From contig RJMB01000032.1 of the NCBI GenBank assembly GCA_003725585.1, positions 1-46,071 of the forward strand: a DNA stretch of 46,071 nt. Reading direction: 5' to 3'. Each line of letters starts with the position of its first letter. Positions within the stretch are counted from its first letter, which is position 1. The translations under genes and the position numbers were made by a program. Below are positions 8,116 through 15,040 of this stretch, piece after piece. The notes under the pieces were generated by a model. It saw only the letters and a program-made list of their open reading frames with translations. It had not been told where the DNA came from and made no database searches. This DNA comes from Halostreptopolyspora alba. GTDB taxonomy: Bacteria > Actinomycetota > Actinomycetes > Streptosporangiales > Streptosporangiaceae.

Positions 8116-8316
8116 TCAGATGAAGTCGCTGTGCTTGAGCGAGGAGACGAGCGCGGTCCATTCGGTGACACCAAACGTGAGGTGGCCGGCGCCGACATGT
8201 TGGCTGTCGCGGACGGCGACTTGCTTGGACAGCTCAGCAACTTCGACGCAGTTGTTGTTGTTGGGCTGGCTGTAGGAGCTCTTACGGAACTGGGAGTCGG
8301 AAACTGAGTGGTCCAT
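8116..8316 (-). CDS. DUF397 protein (module 2)
   Basis: This 66-residue DUF397 protein contains FRKSSYSQ, NNNNCVEVAEL, VAVRDSQH and a TEW near the end. It begins 4 bp after the stop of the XRE gene at 8321-9157, so the two are translationally linked. It is the intact counterpart of the broken module at 6933-7685. The 37-nt palindrome at 8070-8106 closes the operon. Any role with the XRE protein is known only by analogy with WhiJ-like clusters. Confidence 0.94.
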   Translation of the reverse strand: MDHSVSDSQFRKSSYSQPNNNNCVEVAELSKQVAVRDSQHVGAGHLTFGVTEWTALVSSLKHSDFI

Positions 8317-8320
8317 GGTC

Positions 8321-9157
8321 TTACTCGATCATCTCTCGTAGTCGGTCGATAGTTTCGCCGGGTCGTAGCGCCGCGAGGCGTAGATGGTCACTGATCTGTC
8401 GGTACCGGGCCACCTCCTCATACTCCTCAAGATAGAGACCGTCAGTATCGGTCTCCAGATACACGAGCGGTGGATCTATTGGCGCCGCGAAGTCCATGAT
8501 CACAAACGGCCCTGCCAGTCCCGGGTGGAGGTCCTCGGCTTGGGTTATTTGAATGGTGACGTGTGGATCCTCGGCTCGCCTGAGCAGGTGGGTGACCTGG
8601 CGTTCGAGGATCTCAGGGTACTTGCGCAGCCGATTGAGTGCCCCTTCGTCGAACACCGCCCACAGTTCGGGTGGATTCGCGTCGTCCAAGAGCTGTTGGC
8701 GCTCGGTTCGCGCCGCGATGTTGCGCTGTACCTCCGACGGTTTCGCCAGCGCGGCGCGAACCAACAGCTCCACATAGTCGGGGACCTGTAGTAGTCCGGG
8801 AATGACGAGGGGTTCCCAGGTGGTGATCTTTGCGGCTTCGGCCTCGAAGCCGACGTATTGGCCGGGGAGAACGTCGCGGTAGCGCGTCCACCAGCCTCGC
8901 ACGTGGCTCTGTCGGCACAAGTCGAGGATCGCCTCGCGCTCGCGTGCGTCCTTCACCTCGCACGCGTCAAGGATCGCGGTGACCTCAGCGATCGTCGGCT
9001 TCTGCTTCTTGCCGATCTCGATGTTGTTGATGGTCGACCGGGGGATCTTCGTCCGGCGCGCGATCTCTTCGTACTTGAGGTCCACCTGCTTGCGAACCCT
9101 CGCGAGTTCGGAGCTGAGGCGTCGCCGTCGCACGGTTGGGCTGTATCGGTCGGTCAT
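8321..9157 (-). CDS. XRE-family regulator with DUF5753 domain (WhiJ-like)
   Basis: This 278-residue regulator has an N-terminal Cro/CI-type helix-turn-helix at about residues 15-70 (YEEIARRTKIPRSTINNIE) and a long C-terminal DUF5753 domain (LVIPGLLQVPDYVELLV, FVIMDFAAP, YLEEYEEVARYR). I chose the ATG at 9157 because GAGGGGG lies 5 nt before it; a GTG two codons upstream is an alternative. It heads an operon with the DUF397 gene. The AT-rich region upstream carries several TCAAG/CTTGA half sites and a 13-bp inverted repeat, a probable site of autoregulation and control of the divergent cassette starting at 9362. Confidence 0.93.
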   Translation of the reverse strand: MTDRYSPTVRRRRLSSELARVRKQVDLKYEEIARRTKIPRSTINNIEIGKKQKPTIAEVTAILDACEVKDAREREAILDLCRQSHVRGWWTRYRDVLPGQYVGFEAEAAKITTWEPLVIPGLLQVPDYVELLVRAALAKPSEVQRNIAARTERQQLLDDANPPELWAVFDEGALNRLRKYPEILERQVTHLLRRAEDPHVTIQITQAEDLHPGLAGPFVIMDFAAPIDPPLVYLETDTDGLYLEEYEEVARYRQISDHLRLAALRPGETIDRLREMIE

Positions 9158-9223
9158 CGCCACCCCCTCATGATGCTGGGTTGATCGTAGGCCCCTGAGC
9201 TACAGAACCAGACAATCGGGATA

Positions 9224-9289
9224 TCAAGAACTCTATGATTGGAAATCAAGTCTTTGTCTTGTGGAATGACTTGAAAACTTGATTTCCAA
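9224..9289. promoter_or_regulatory. Multi-site operator between XRE gene and divergent cassette
   Basis: TTGGAAATCAAGT (9239-9251) and ACTTGATTTCCAA (9277-9289) are perfect 13-bp inverted arms separated by 25 bp. Inside and beside them are TCAAG at 9224 and 9246 and CTTGA at 9270 and 9278. The segment is markedly AT-rich compared with its surroundings. TTGATT and TTGATA hexamers on both strands could serve as -35 boxes for divergent promoters. The XRE protein is the obvious candidate ligand, which is inference. Confidence 0.65.
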
Positions 9290-9361
9290 CTTACAGGATG
9301 TGGGTTAACCAACTCAGTTCCCAGGCCGGCTGTCTTGGCCGGCTCGACCCTTGGGGGACCT

Positions 9362-9793
9362 ATGCGACACCTGTCCCTGTTCGTGGGTGCGGTGACGCCG
9401 ATACTGGCCAGCTATGCCGAGCGTCGCGCCGCCCGCCCTGCCCCGACCCGCAGCCGTGCCCGTGTTCGTGCCACGGCCCGAGTGCGTCCCTACGCCCCGC
9501 CCATCCCGGTCACCGAGGCCCCGCCGGCCTACGAAGTGGCCCCGCAGGCGGCCCTGGTGCGGCCCTACGTCCTCGATGAGAACCACTGCGCCCGGCGGCG
9601 GGCCGAACACCGGGCCACCGCCCCGGCGCGGGCGCACCGCCCGCGCCGGGGTGTGGTCCTGCGCCTCGACCGCGACGCCACCGGGCACGCCGGTGCGGAG
9701 ACCCCACCAACCCCACCAGCGCCATCGGCCACGCCGGACGCCCCGGAGACCACCCCACCGGCGAGGCTGACACTGACGGGAGTGACCAAATGA
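9362..9793 (+). CDS. Hypothetical Arg/Pro/Ala-rich protein, first gene of HTH cassette
   Basis: I do not recognise a domain. The 143-residue product starts with a short hydrophobic stretch (LSLFVGAVTPILA), then is rich in Arg, Ala and Pro, with VRPYVL in the middle and a Thr/Pro-rich tail. It probably lacks a compact fold over much of its length. GGGGGA precedes the ATG at 9362 by 3 nt. Its stop overlaps the next ATG (ATGA at 9790-9793), which supports it as a real, translated gene. Similar small basic proteins often precede BldC-like HTH genes in actinomycetes, by recollection only. Confidence 0.7.
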   Translation: MRHLSLFVGAVTPILASYAERRAARPAPTRSRARVRATARVRPYAPPIPVTEAPPAYEVAPQAALVRPYVLDENHCARRRAEHRATAPARAHRPRRGVVLRLDRDATGHAGAETPPTPPAPSATPDAPETTPPARLTLTGVTK

Positions 9794-10023
9794 CCGCGCG
9801 CACGCCGGGATCCTCGTCATTGGCGCACGAGGCCGAACCGTTGGTCACGGTCAAGGAGGTCGCCGCCCTGTTGCACGTGTCCACCGAGACCGTGCTGACC
9901 TGGGTGCGCACCGGGCGGCTTGCCGCCATCCGCACCCCGGGGGGCCATCCCCGGTTCCACGCCTCCCAGATCCGGGCGCTCCTGCACCCTGGGGAGCACA
10001 CCGCAGAGGAGGGCCAGGAGTGA
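9790..10023 (+). CDS. BldC/excisionase-like helix-turn-helix protein
   Basis: This 77-residue protein is a single MerR-type/excisionase winged-helix domain: LVTVKEVAALLHVSTETVLTWVRTG followed by the wing GRLAAIRTPGGHPRF. That pattern is shared with BldC and phage excisionases, which bind DNA as small oligomerising proteins without a ligand domain. It overlaps the genes on both sides by 4 nt (ATGA at 9790, GTGA at 10020), so the three are translationally coupled. It could regulate the cassette itself or act in recombination of an element, but no integrase is visible here. Confidence 0.88.
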   Translation: MTARTPGSSSLAHEAEPLVTVKEVAALLHVSTETVLTWVRTGRLAAIRTPGGHPRFHASQIRALLHPGEHTAEEGQE

Positions 10024-10499
10024 GCCGGTGCGCCCGGGGCGCCACCCTGTGGCAGCCCCATCCCGACGAGGTGGCCCTGACCGATGCCCGTCCTCGGGCG
10101 ATCACGCTGCAACTGGCCCCCGGCTTCGAGGTGGAACTGTGGCCCGGCGACACCGACCACGACACCCAGCTCGCCTGGCTGGACACCGTCGCGGAGCACC
10201 TCCACACCGCACGGCAACTCATGGTTGAGCACGACACCCCCGAGAACCCGGGGGTGCACCCCACCAACACCGGCCCGAGCACGGCCACGACCTACTGCGA
10301 GATCCGCCAAGTGGCCGACATGGCCCACCTTCGCGCCTGGGCCGCCGCCAAGGGGGTGGCCGTCCACCGGCGCGGGGAAACCCTGGAGGGCCATCCCATC
10401 CACAGCGCCACCCGCGGGGTCACCACCCTGGTCTGCGTGGCACCCACCCCCACCGCCACCCCACCCCCGGTGGTGTGGCGCAGCCCCACCGAGCACTAA
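10020..10499 (+). CDS. Hypothetical protein, DUF6907-like N-terminal half
   Basis: The 159-residue product starts at a GTG that overlaps the preceding stop (GTGA). Its first half (LQLAPGFEVELW, then AWLDTVAEHLHTARQLM) resembles DUF6907-type proteins seen in actinomycete accessory loci; this is recognition by eye and uncertain. The second half (YCEIRQVADMAHLRAWAAA, VHRRGETLEGHP) may be a separate small fold. No catalytic motif is evident. A 12-bp hairpin 21 nt beyond the stop probably ends the three-gene transcript or attenuates the next gene. Confidence 0.75.
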   Translation: MSRCARGATLWQPHPDEVALTDARPRAITLQLAPGFEVELWPGDTDHDTQLAWLDTVAEHLHTARQLMVEHDTPENPGVHPTNTGPSTATTYCEIRQVADMAHLRAWAAAKGVAVHRRGETLEGHPIHSATRGVTTLVCVAPTPTATPPPVVWRSPTEH

Positions 10500-10520
10500 C
10501 CCCAAACCCCCACCCACCCC

Positions 10521-10560
10521 CGCGTGGCCGTGCCACCCCCGAACCCGACACGGCCACGCG
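10521..10560. terminator. 12-bp perfect hairpin after HTH cassette
   Basis: CGCGTGGCCGTG (10521-10532) and CACGGCCACGCG (10549-10560) form a perfect stem with a 16-nt loop. There is no U-tract. It separates the three-gene cassette from the small gene at 10657. Confidence 0.6.
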
Positions 10561-10656
10561 GGACCCGAACCCGGCCCCGGGAAACCGAGAATCGCCGGGC
10601 ATGTGGCGCCGAGGACTGGCACGCTCCCCATAGCGACGGAGAGAAGGAGCTTCCCA

Positions 10657-10947
10657 ATGCCCAGTCGGCAGTCCCCCTGGCCCCCGCGTGACGACACCGC
10701 GAAAGTCCTGCTCGACCTCTACGACGCGAAGATCCTCGAGTACCACTGCGACGAGCACACCGAACACGGGCACACGTACCGGATCACGACCGCGCACGGA
10801 TACGAGGTCACACTGACCCCCGACGAGGTCACCATGTTCGCCCTGGGCGCCCACGCCGCCTACTTCGCCCAGACCCTGCAGTACCCCCCATCAGCGGAGG
10901 TCGTGGACGAACGGATAGCCGCACGAAAGGAGACGTCCCACGACTGA
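10657..10947 (+). CDS. Small hypothetical protein
   Basis: The 96-residue acidic product has no domain I can name. It includes TAKVLLDLYDAKILEYHCDE near the start and YEVTLTPDEVTMFALGAHAAYFA towards the end, which suggests a compact alpha/beta fold. The ATG at 10657 is preceded by AGGAG with 7 nt of spacing, the main support for calling it. The open frame continues upstream to 10084, but that part is out of frame with the gene at 10020-10499 and low-complexity. It is probably the last member of the accessory cassette. Confidence 0.75.
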   Translation: MPSRQSPWPPRDDTAKVLLDLYDAKILEYHCDEHTEHGHTYRITTAHGYEVTLTPDEVTMFALGAHAAYFAQTLQYPPSAEVVDERIAARKETSHD

Positions 10948-11110
10948 GCCGGCCGCGCGAAAGCGCGCCCCCGACCGTCACGAGTGGGACGCCTCGTTGC
11001 GCGGTGGACCACTCCTCCACCGCCGAGCGGGGCCGACCCCCGAACACCCTCGGCCCGGGGAGCGCACCCCTGAGGTGACCGAGGGCCGATTCCGAACACG
11101 CTCACTGCTG

Positions 11111-11129
11111 TACTACGTTGTGTAGTATA
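11111..11129 (+). promoter_or_regulatory. Inverted-repeat operator overlapping a -10 box
   Basis: TACTAC-GTTGT-GTAGTA at 11111-11127 is a perfect 6-bp inverted repeat. Its right arm merges with TAGTAT (11124-11129), a TANNNT -10 box. The arrangement would let a repressor block transcription of the membrane-protein pair at 11168. The arms resemble sites of YtrA-subfamily GntR regulators, from memory. Confidence 0.45.
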
Positions 11130-11167
11130 CGGCGTGTGCGTGGTTCCGAGGTTCGCCGGAGGTGCCC

Positions 11168-11533
11168 GTGGTCGAGGGACTGACCACTACCATCCAGCTC
11201 GCGTCGCTGGCCATGGCGGCGTGGTGTCTGGTCTCGGTGTTGCGGAACCAGCCCATGGTCGTCCCGCACCTCGTCGGTATCGGCCTGCTCTGGCTGCTGC
11301 TCCTCGGGCAGGGCGTGGTCTCTGCCGTACAGGCCACGAACGACACGCGCCCGGCCGAGACCGCCGTTTTCGTCAGCTACCTGGCCACCGTCATCCTCAT
11401 TCCGCCGGCGTGCGCGGTGTGGGGGCTGGCGGAACGCAGTCGTTGGGGCCCCGCTGTGATCGCGTTCGCCTGCCTCATCCTGCCGGTCATGATGGTGCGG
11501 CTCGAACAGACCTGGGACCCCACGATTGTCTGA
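11168..11533 (+). CDS. Small integral membrane protein
   Basis: The 121-residue product has four predicted hydrophobic segments (LASLAMAAWCLVSVL, LVGIGLLWLLLLGQ, FVSYLATVILIPPACAVW, WGPAVIAFACLILPVMM). Short actinobacterial membrane proteins of this kind are widespread and uncharacterised. I chose the GTG at 11168 because GGAGG at 11158-11162 is 5 nt upstream; a GTG at 11162 lies inside that site. It overlaps the next gene by 8 nt. A palindrome overlapping a -10 box lies 40 bp upstream. Confidence 0.85.
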   Translation: MVEGLTTTIQLASLAMAAWCLVSVLRNQPMVVPHLVGIGLLWLLLLGQGVVSAVQATNDTRPAETAVFVSYLATVILIPPACAVWGLAERSRWGPAVIAFACLILPVMMVRLEQTWDPTIV

Positions 11534-11954
11534 TCCCCCCGCCACACGCAGCGGACCGGGCCGGGTCCTGGTCGCGGTCTACGCCGTCTTCGCGCTGGCC
11601 GCCACCGCCCGCGCCACCGTCCAGATCGCCACCCGGTTCGAGGAGGCGCCGCTGGCCTACCTCCTCTCGGCCCTGGCCGGTGTCGTCTACATCGTCGCCA
11701 CCGTGGGCCTCGCCCGGGGCGACCGCGCGTCGTACCGCGTGGCGGTGGCCTCCTGCACCGTGGAACTCGTGGGGGTGCTGCTCGTGGGCGGGCTCAGCGT
11801 GGTGGACCCGGCGGCGTTCCCCGACGACACCGTCTGGTCCCGGTTCGGCAGTGGCTACCTCTACGTTCCGTTGGTCCTGCCGGTGGTGGGGCTGCTGTGG
11901 TTGCGCCACGTCGCCCGGATCCGAAGTTCCCACGTCACCAACGAAACTTCCTGA
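11526..11954 (+). CDS. Integral membrane protein, partner of preceding gene
   Basis: The 142-residue product has four hydrophobic helices (VLVAVYAVFALAATA, AYLLSALAGVVYIVATVGLA, VAVASCTVELVGVLLVGGL, YLYVPLVLPVVGLLWL). The loop WSRFGSGYLYVPL looks conserved among actinomycete homologues. The only reasonable start is the TTG at 11526, which overlaps the previous coding end by 8 nt, so expression is probably by translational coupling. Function unknown; the adjacent gene suggests the two membrane proteins act together. Confidence 0.82.
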   Translation: MSDPPATRSGPGRVLVAVYAVFALAATARATVQIATRFEEAPLAYLLSALAGVVYIVATVGLARGDRASYRVAVASCTVELVGVLLVGGLSVVDPAAFPDDTVWSRFGSGYLYVPLVLPVVGLLWLRHVARIRSSHVTNETS

Positions 11955-11980
11955 CCCGCCCGGTCACGCTGGTATAGCCT
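11951..11980 (+). promoter_or_regulatory. Promoter of leaderless rhodanese gene
   Basis: CTGACC (11951-11956) and TAGCCT (11975-11980) are separated by 18 bp. The -10 box ends 7 nt before the ATG at 11988, so the message should be leaderless. The -35 overlaps the stop codon of the preceding gene. Confidence 0.5.
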
Positions 11981-11987
11981 GGCGGCC

Positions 11988-12851
11988 ATGGCACAGCAGC
12001 AGCCCCCGGTCCCGGTGGTCGTCTCCGCCGACTGGCTCAACGAGCACCACGGCCTCGGCACCCCCCTGGTGACGGCCGACGTTCGGTGGTATCTCGACGG
12101 CCGGTCCGGGCACGCCGCCTACGTCACGGGGCACCTGCCCGACGCGGTGTTCGTCGACATGGACACCGACCTCGCCGGCCCCGAATCGGCCGACGGTGGC
12201 CGACACCCGTTGCCCGACCCGGAGGCGTTCGCCACCACCCTCGGAGACCTCGGTATCGGCGACGACACCACCGTCGTCGCCTACGACGACTCCGGGGGAT
12301 CGACGGCGGCACGGCTGGTCTGGATGCTGCGCGTACTCGGCTCGCCCGCGGCGCTGCTCGACGGCGGGATCCAGGCGTGGACCGGCCCGCTGGAGACCGG
12401 CCAGGTGGCCCTACGGCCACGGCACCGGACCCCCATCCCCTGGCCCGGCGACCGCATCGCCGACACCGACACCGTGTGGGATCGGCTCGGCGACCCCACA
12501 CACCTGCTGCTGGACGCGCGGGCGCGCGAACGCTACACGGGAGAGTCCCCCGCCCCCGTCGACCCCCAACCCGGGCACATCCCCGGCGCGCACAGCGCCC
12601 CGTGGCAACGCAACCTCACCGACGACGGTTACCTGGCCCCTCCGGAGGTACTGCGTGAACGCTACGGCGCGCTTGGCGCCGACACCGCACGGTCCGTCAC
12701 GGCCTACTGCGGATCCGGTGTCACCTCCTGCCTCGACCTGCTCGCCCTGGAACACGCCGGGATCACCGGCGCCCGCCTCTATCCCGGATCGTGGGGGGCG
12801 TGGGCCAGCGGCCCCGACCGCCCGGTCGAGACCGGACCCGCGCGACACTGA
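11988..12851 (+). CDS. Sulfurtransferase, two rhodanese domains (SseA/thiosulfate type)
   Basis: This 287-residue enzyme should move sulfane sulfur from thiosulfate or 3-mercaptopyruvate to cyanide or thiol acceptors in the cytosol. It has an inactive N-terminal rhodanese domain (about residues 10-135) and an active C-terminal one (155-280). The active loop is YCGSGVT with Cys241; CGSGVT is the form usual in mercaptopyruvate sulfurtransferases, while classical rhodaneses have CRKGVT. VTADVRWYLDG, GHLPDAVFVD, LLDGGIQAW and GHIPGAHSAPW are family landmarks. No ribosome site precedes the ATG, and the promoter suggests a leaderless mRNA. Confidence 0.94.
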   Translation: MAQQQPPVPVVVSADWLNEHHGLGTPLVTADVRWYLDGRSGHAAYVTGHLPDAVFVDMDTDLAGPESADGGRHPLPDPEAFATTLGDLGIGDDTTVVAYDDSGGSTAARLVWMLRVLGSPAALLDGGIQAWTGPLETGQVALRPRHRTPIPWPGDRIADTDTVWDRLGDPTHLLLDARARERYTGESPAPVDPQPGHIPGAHSAPWQRNLTDDGYLAPPEVLRERYGALGADTARSVTAYCGSGVTSCLDLLALEHAGITGARLYPGSWGAWASGPDRPVETGPARH

Positions 12852-13062
12852 GGGCGCCGCCGGCCGAGAGCGCCCCGGCACCCCCACAAGGCCCGGGTGC
12901 CCCCACCTGTGACGCACGCGCCGCCCAACAGGTTTCTGGGCTGGCCACGATCGGCCCGGCTTTCCCACCCGCGAACCGAGCCCGATAGTCTCTGACCACT
13001 GACGGGCGTGTCGTGGACCGCGGGAACGCGCGGGCGAGGCCAACGCGAAGTGAGGCGTGCCA

Positions 13063-13656
13063 GTGGAACTGTTGCTTTTGTTGATCATCGGGGGCCTGAT
13101 CGCCTTCCTGATCTACCTCTGGCGTTCGAAGCGCCCGTCCTCCCGCAGCGCGTCACCCCCGCCACCCACCCCGCAGGACCCGTTCGCGCCGGGCCACGAG
13201 ACCCAGGGCGACCCCCGCACCCTCAAGGCCGGCGACATGCTGGACTTCGGCACCGAGCGCACCTGGATCCGCGGCACCCTCCGGCTGTCCGAGGGCGGGT
13301 ACACATGGGCCGAGCACTTCCTGGAGGTCGACGACAGCAAACGCTGGCTGTCGGTCGAGACCGACCCCGACATCCAGATGGTGCTCTGGAAGGGGCGTCC
13401 CGAGCTCGAACTCACCCCGCACAGCGACACCATCGACTTCGAAGGGGTGCGGTACCGGCTGGTCGAGCGTGGCTCAGCCTCGTACCGCTCCGAGGGAACC
13501 ACCGGGCTGCCGGCCCAGGGCGGTATGGACTACGCCGACTACAAGGGACCCAACGACGCGCACCTGGCGTTCGAGCGGTTCGACCACGGCCGCTGGGAGG
13601 CCGCCACCGGAAGCACGGTGCCCAACGGCAGCTTCACGATCTACCCGGGGGGCTGA
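13063..13656 (+). CDS. DUF4178 protein, membrane-anchored
   Basis: The 197-residue protein begins with one transmembrane helix (LLLLLIIGGLIAFLIYLW), then a Pro/Ser-rich linker, then a DUF4178 domain from about residue 50 (LKAGDMLDFG, WLSVETDPDIQMVLWKG, YRLVERGSASY). DUF4178 is uncharacterised but is known by genome context to co-occur with DUF350 and spermidine synthase-like genes, as here. I prefer the GTG at 13063, 7 nt after GAGG, over the GTG at 13057. A TAGTCT -10-like box lies at 12986-12991. It is the first gene of a five-gene operon and is 3 bp from the next start. Confidence 0.9.
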   Translation: MELLLLLIIGGLIAFLIYLWRSKRPSSRSASPPPPTPQDPFAPGHETQGDPRTLKAGDMLDFGTERTWIRGTLRLSEGGYTWAEHFLEVDDSKRWLSVETDPDIQMVLWKGRPELELTPHSDTIDFEGVRYRLVERGSASYRSEGTTGLPAQGGMDYADYKGPNDAHLAFERFDHGRWEAATGSTVPNGSFTIYPGG

Positions 13657-13659
13657 CCG

Positions 13660-14214
13660 ATGCGCGCCGGGATCCGCGCGCCGTTCGTCGACACTCGTGC
13701 CGCCGATCTCACCTGGACACTCGACCACCCTCCGATCGAGCCGCTCGCGACACGGGCCGTGCGCGTGGGCGGCGCCCTTGTCGAGTTCCGCGTGCTCGGA
13801 GCCTCCCACCAGGTGCGCGCGGGAATCCCCGGCGAGGGTTCGGGTGAGCTGCTGGAAACCGTGGCCTGCCTGCCCGATGAGGCGGGCACCCTGCCGCGAC
13901 GCACCACCACCCCGGTGTCCGACACCGTCGGGTACCGGTTCACCTCCACCGTCGAGGCACTCGCACCGGAGGAGTTCCGGGCGCGTGTCCGACGACTGAC
14001 CGCCGAAGTCAACGAGAACCCGCACAGCTTGGCCGCCACGTTCCCGGGAGACCCCCTCGCCGTGACCGCCATGGTGGCCCACACCCCGCCAGAGCCGCAC
14101 GCGACGCTTGGCTGGCGCACCTGGCACGCCTACCCCCAGAGTGGTGAACTGGTGACGACGACCTCGGTAGCGCTCCGGCGGACCCACCCCCGCGATCTGA
14201 GGACGGCCCCATGA
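13660..14214 (+). CDS. DUF2617 protein
   Basis: The 184-residue product matches the DUF2617 pattern: DTRAADLTWTLDHP near the start, VEFRVLGASHQV, a middle block from Y-R-F to FRARV, and a C-terminal block GWRTWHAYPQSGELVTTTS. It has no signal peptide or transmembrane helix, so it should be cytosolic. No catalytic motif is evident. It lies between the DUF4178 gene (3 bp upstream) and a small membrane protein gene whose ATG overlaps its stop (ATGA at 14211), so its role must be tied to the DUF4178-SpeE-like operon. Confidence 0.9.
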   Translation: MRAGIRAPFVDTRAADLTWTLDHPPIEPLATRAVRVGGALVEFRVLGASHQVRAGIPGEGSGELLETVACLPDEAGTLPRRTTTPVSDTVGYRFTSTVEALAPEEFRARVRRLTAEVNENPHSLAATFPGDPLAVTAMVAHTPPEPHATLGWRTWHAYPQSGELVTTTSVALRRTHPRDLRTAP

Positions 14215-14456
14215 AAGACAATTACCCACCCGAGCCAGGGCACGCCGGCGAGGACCAGAGGCGCGTGATCACCGGCGTGGTCATCATCGCTCTCATCGTG
14301 TTGTTCTTCCTGCTGGTCGCGAGCTGTTCCGCCAGCGCTGACGACGACGATGACGGAGGAGGAGGTGGTTTCTTCTTCTTCGGTGGCGTGGGGGGCGGCA
14401 CCAACAGCGGCGTGGGAAGCGACAACCGGGGCGGCGGCCCCGGGTTCGGCAAGTAG
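14211..14456 (+). CDS. Small membrane protein with Asp/Gly-rich tail
   Basis: The 81-residue product has a polar N-terminus, one transmembrane helix (VITGVVIIALIVLFFLLVA), a run of five aspartates, then a low-complexity tail of Gly and Phe (GGGGGFFFF). I know no named family. The 4-nt overlap with DUF2617 supports its being translated. A Cys follows the helix (VASCSA), but the helix lies too far from the N-terminus and lacks the charge pattern of a good lipoprotein signal. It may be a membrane anchor or assembly partner for the operon's membrane enzyme. Confidence 0.78.
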   Translation: MKDNYPPEPGHAGEDQRRVITGVVIIALIVLFFLLVASCSASADDDDDGGGGGFFFFGGVGGGTNSGVGSDNRGGGPGFGK

Positions 14457-14614
14457 CTCCTCCCACCCCACCCCACCCGAGCAGCCACAGCGCCCCAAGG
14501 CCCCGACGGCGGGCCGACCGTGCCGTCGTCACGGTCACCGCGGCACCACCGGACACACACCGCGCGCGGTGACAACCGAACACCCTCACCCCCACATCCG
14601 AGAAGCGAGCAGAC

Positions 14615-15040
14615 GTGAACACAGAAATCCTCGTCAACTCCGGCGCCGCACTCGCCTACGGCGTGGCCGGCATGCTGGTCATGATCCTGGGCTACCTGCT
14701 GGTGGACCTCGTCACCCCGGGACGTCTCCACAGGCTCATCTGGGAGGAGCAGAACCGCAACGCGAGCCTCATCCTCTCGGCCAACACCCTCGGCGTGGCG
14801 ATCATCGTCGTCACCGCCATATTCGCCAGCGAGGTGGGTCTGGCCATCGGGTTGATGACCACGGTGATCTACGGGGTACTCGGAGTACTCATGATGACGG
14901 GCTCGTTCCTGCTCATCGACCTGCTGACTCCCGCCAAGCTGAGCACCGTGCTCAGCGGCACCCACCTGCACCCGGCCACCTGGGTGAACGCGTCGGCGCA
15001 CGTCTCGGTCGCGGCGGTCATGGCAGCGGCGATCTCCTGA
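14615..15040 (+). CDS. DUF350 membrane protein
   Basis: The 141-residue product has four transmembrane helices (GVAGMLVMILGYLLVDLV, LILSANTLGVAIIVVTAIFA, IGLMTTVIYGVLGVLMMTGSFLLIDLL, and a C-terminal one), in two repeated helix pairs each ending L-V/I-D-L-V/L-TP. That is the DUF350 (YjfL-like) layout. DUF350 genes often stand beside spermidine or glutathionylspermidine synthase-like genes. The start is a GTG at 14615 with only a weak purine stretch before it. The stop shares one base with the next ATG (TGATG at 15038-15042). Confidence 0.92.
   Translation: MNTEILVNSGAALAYGVAGMLVMILGYLLVDLVTPGRLHRLIWEEQNRNASLILSANTLGVAIIVVTAIFASEVGLAIGLMTTVIYGVLGVLMMTGSFLLIDLLTPAKLSTVLSGTHLHPATWVNASAHVSVAAVMAAAIS

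Noticed and set aside
9790-10023. Reading the HTH protein as a phage excisionase of an integrated element
   Set aside because: No integrase, attachment-site repeat or tRNA target is visible; BldC-like regulators have the same fold, so I kept the neutral call.
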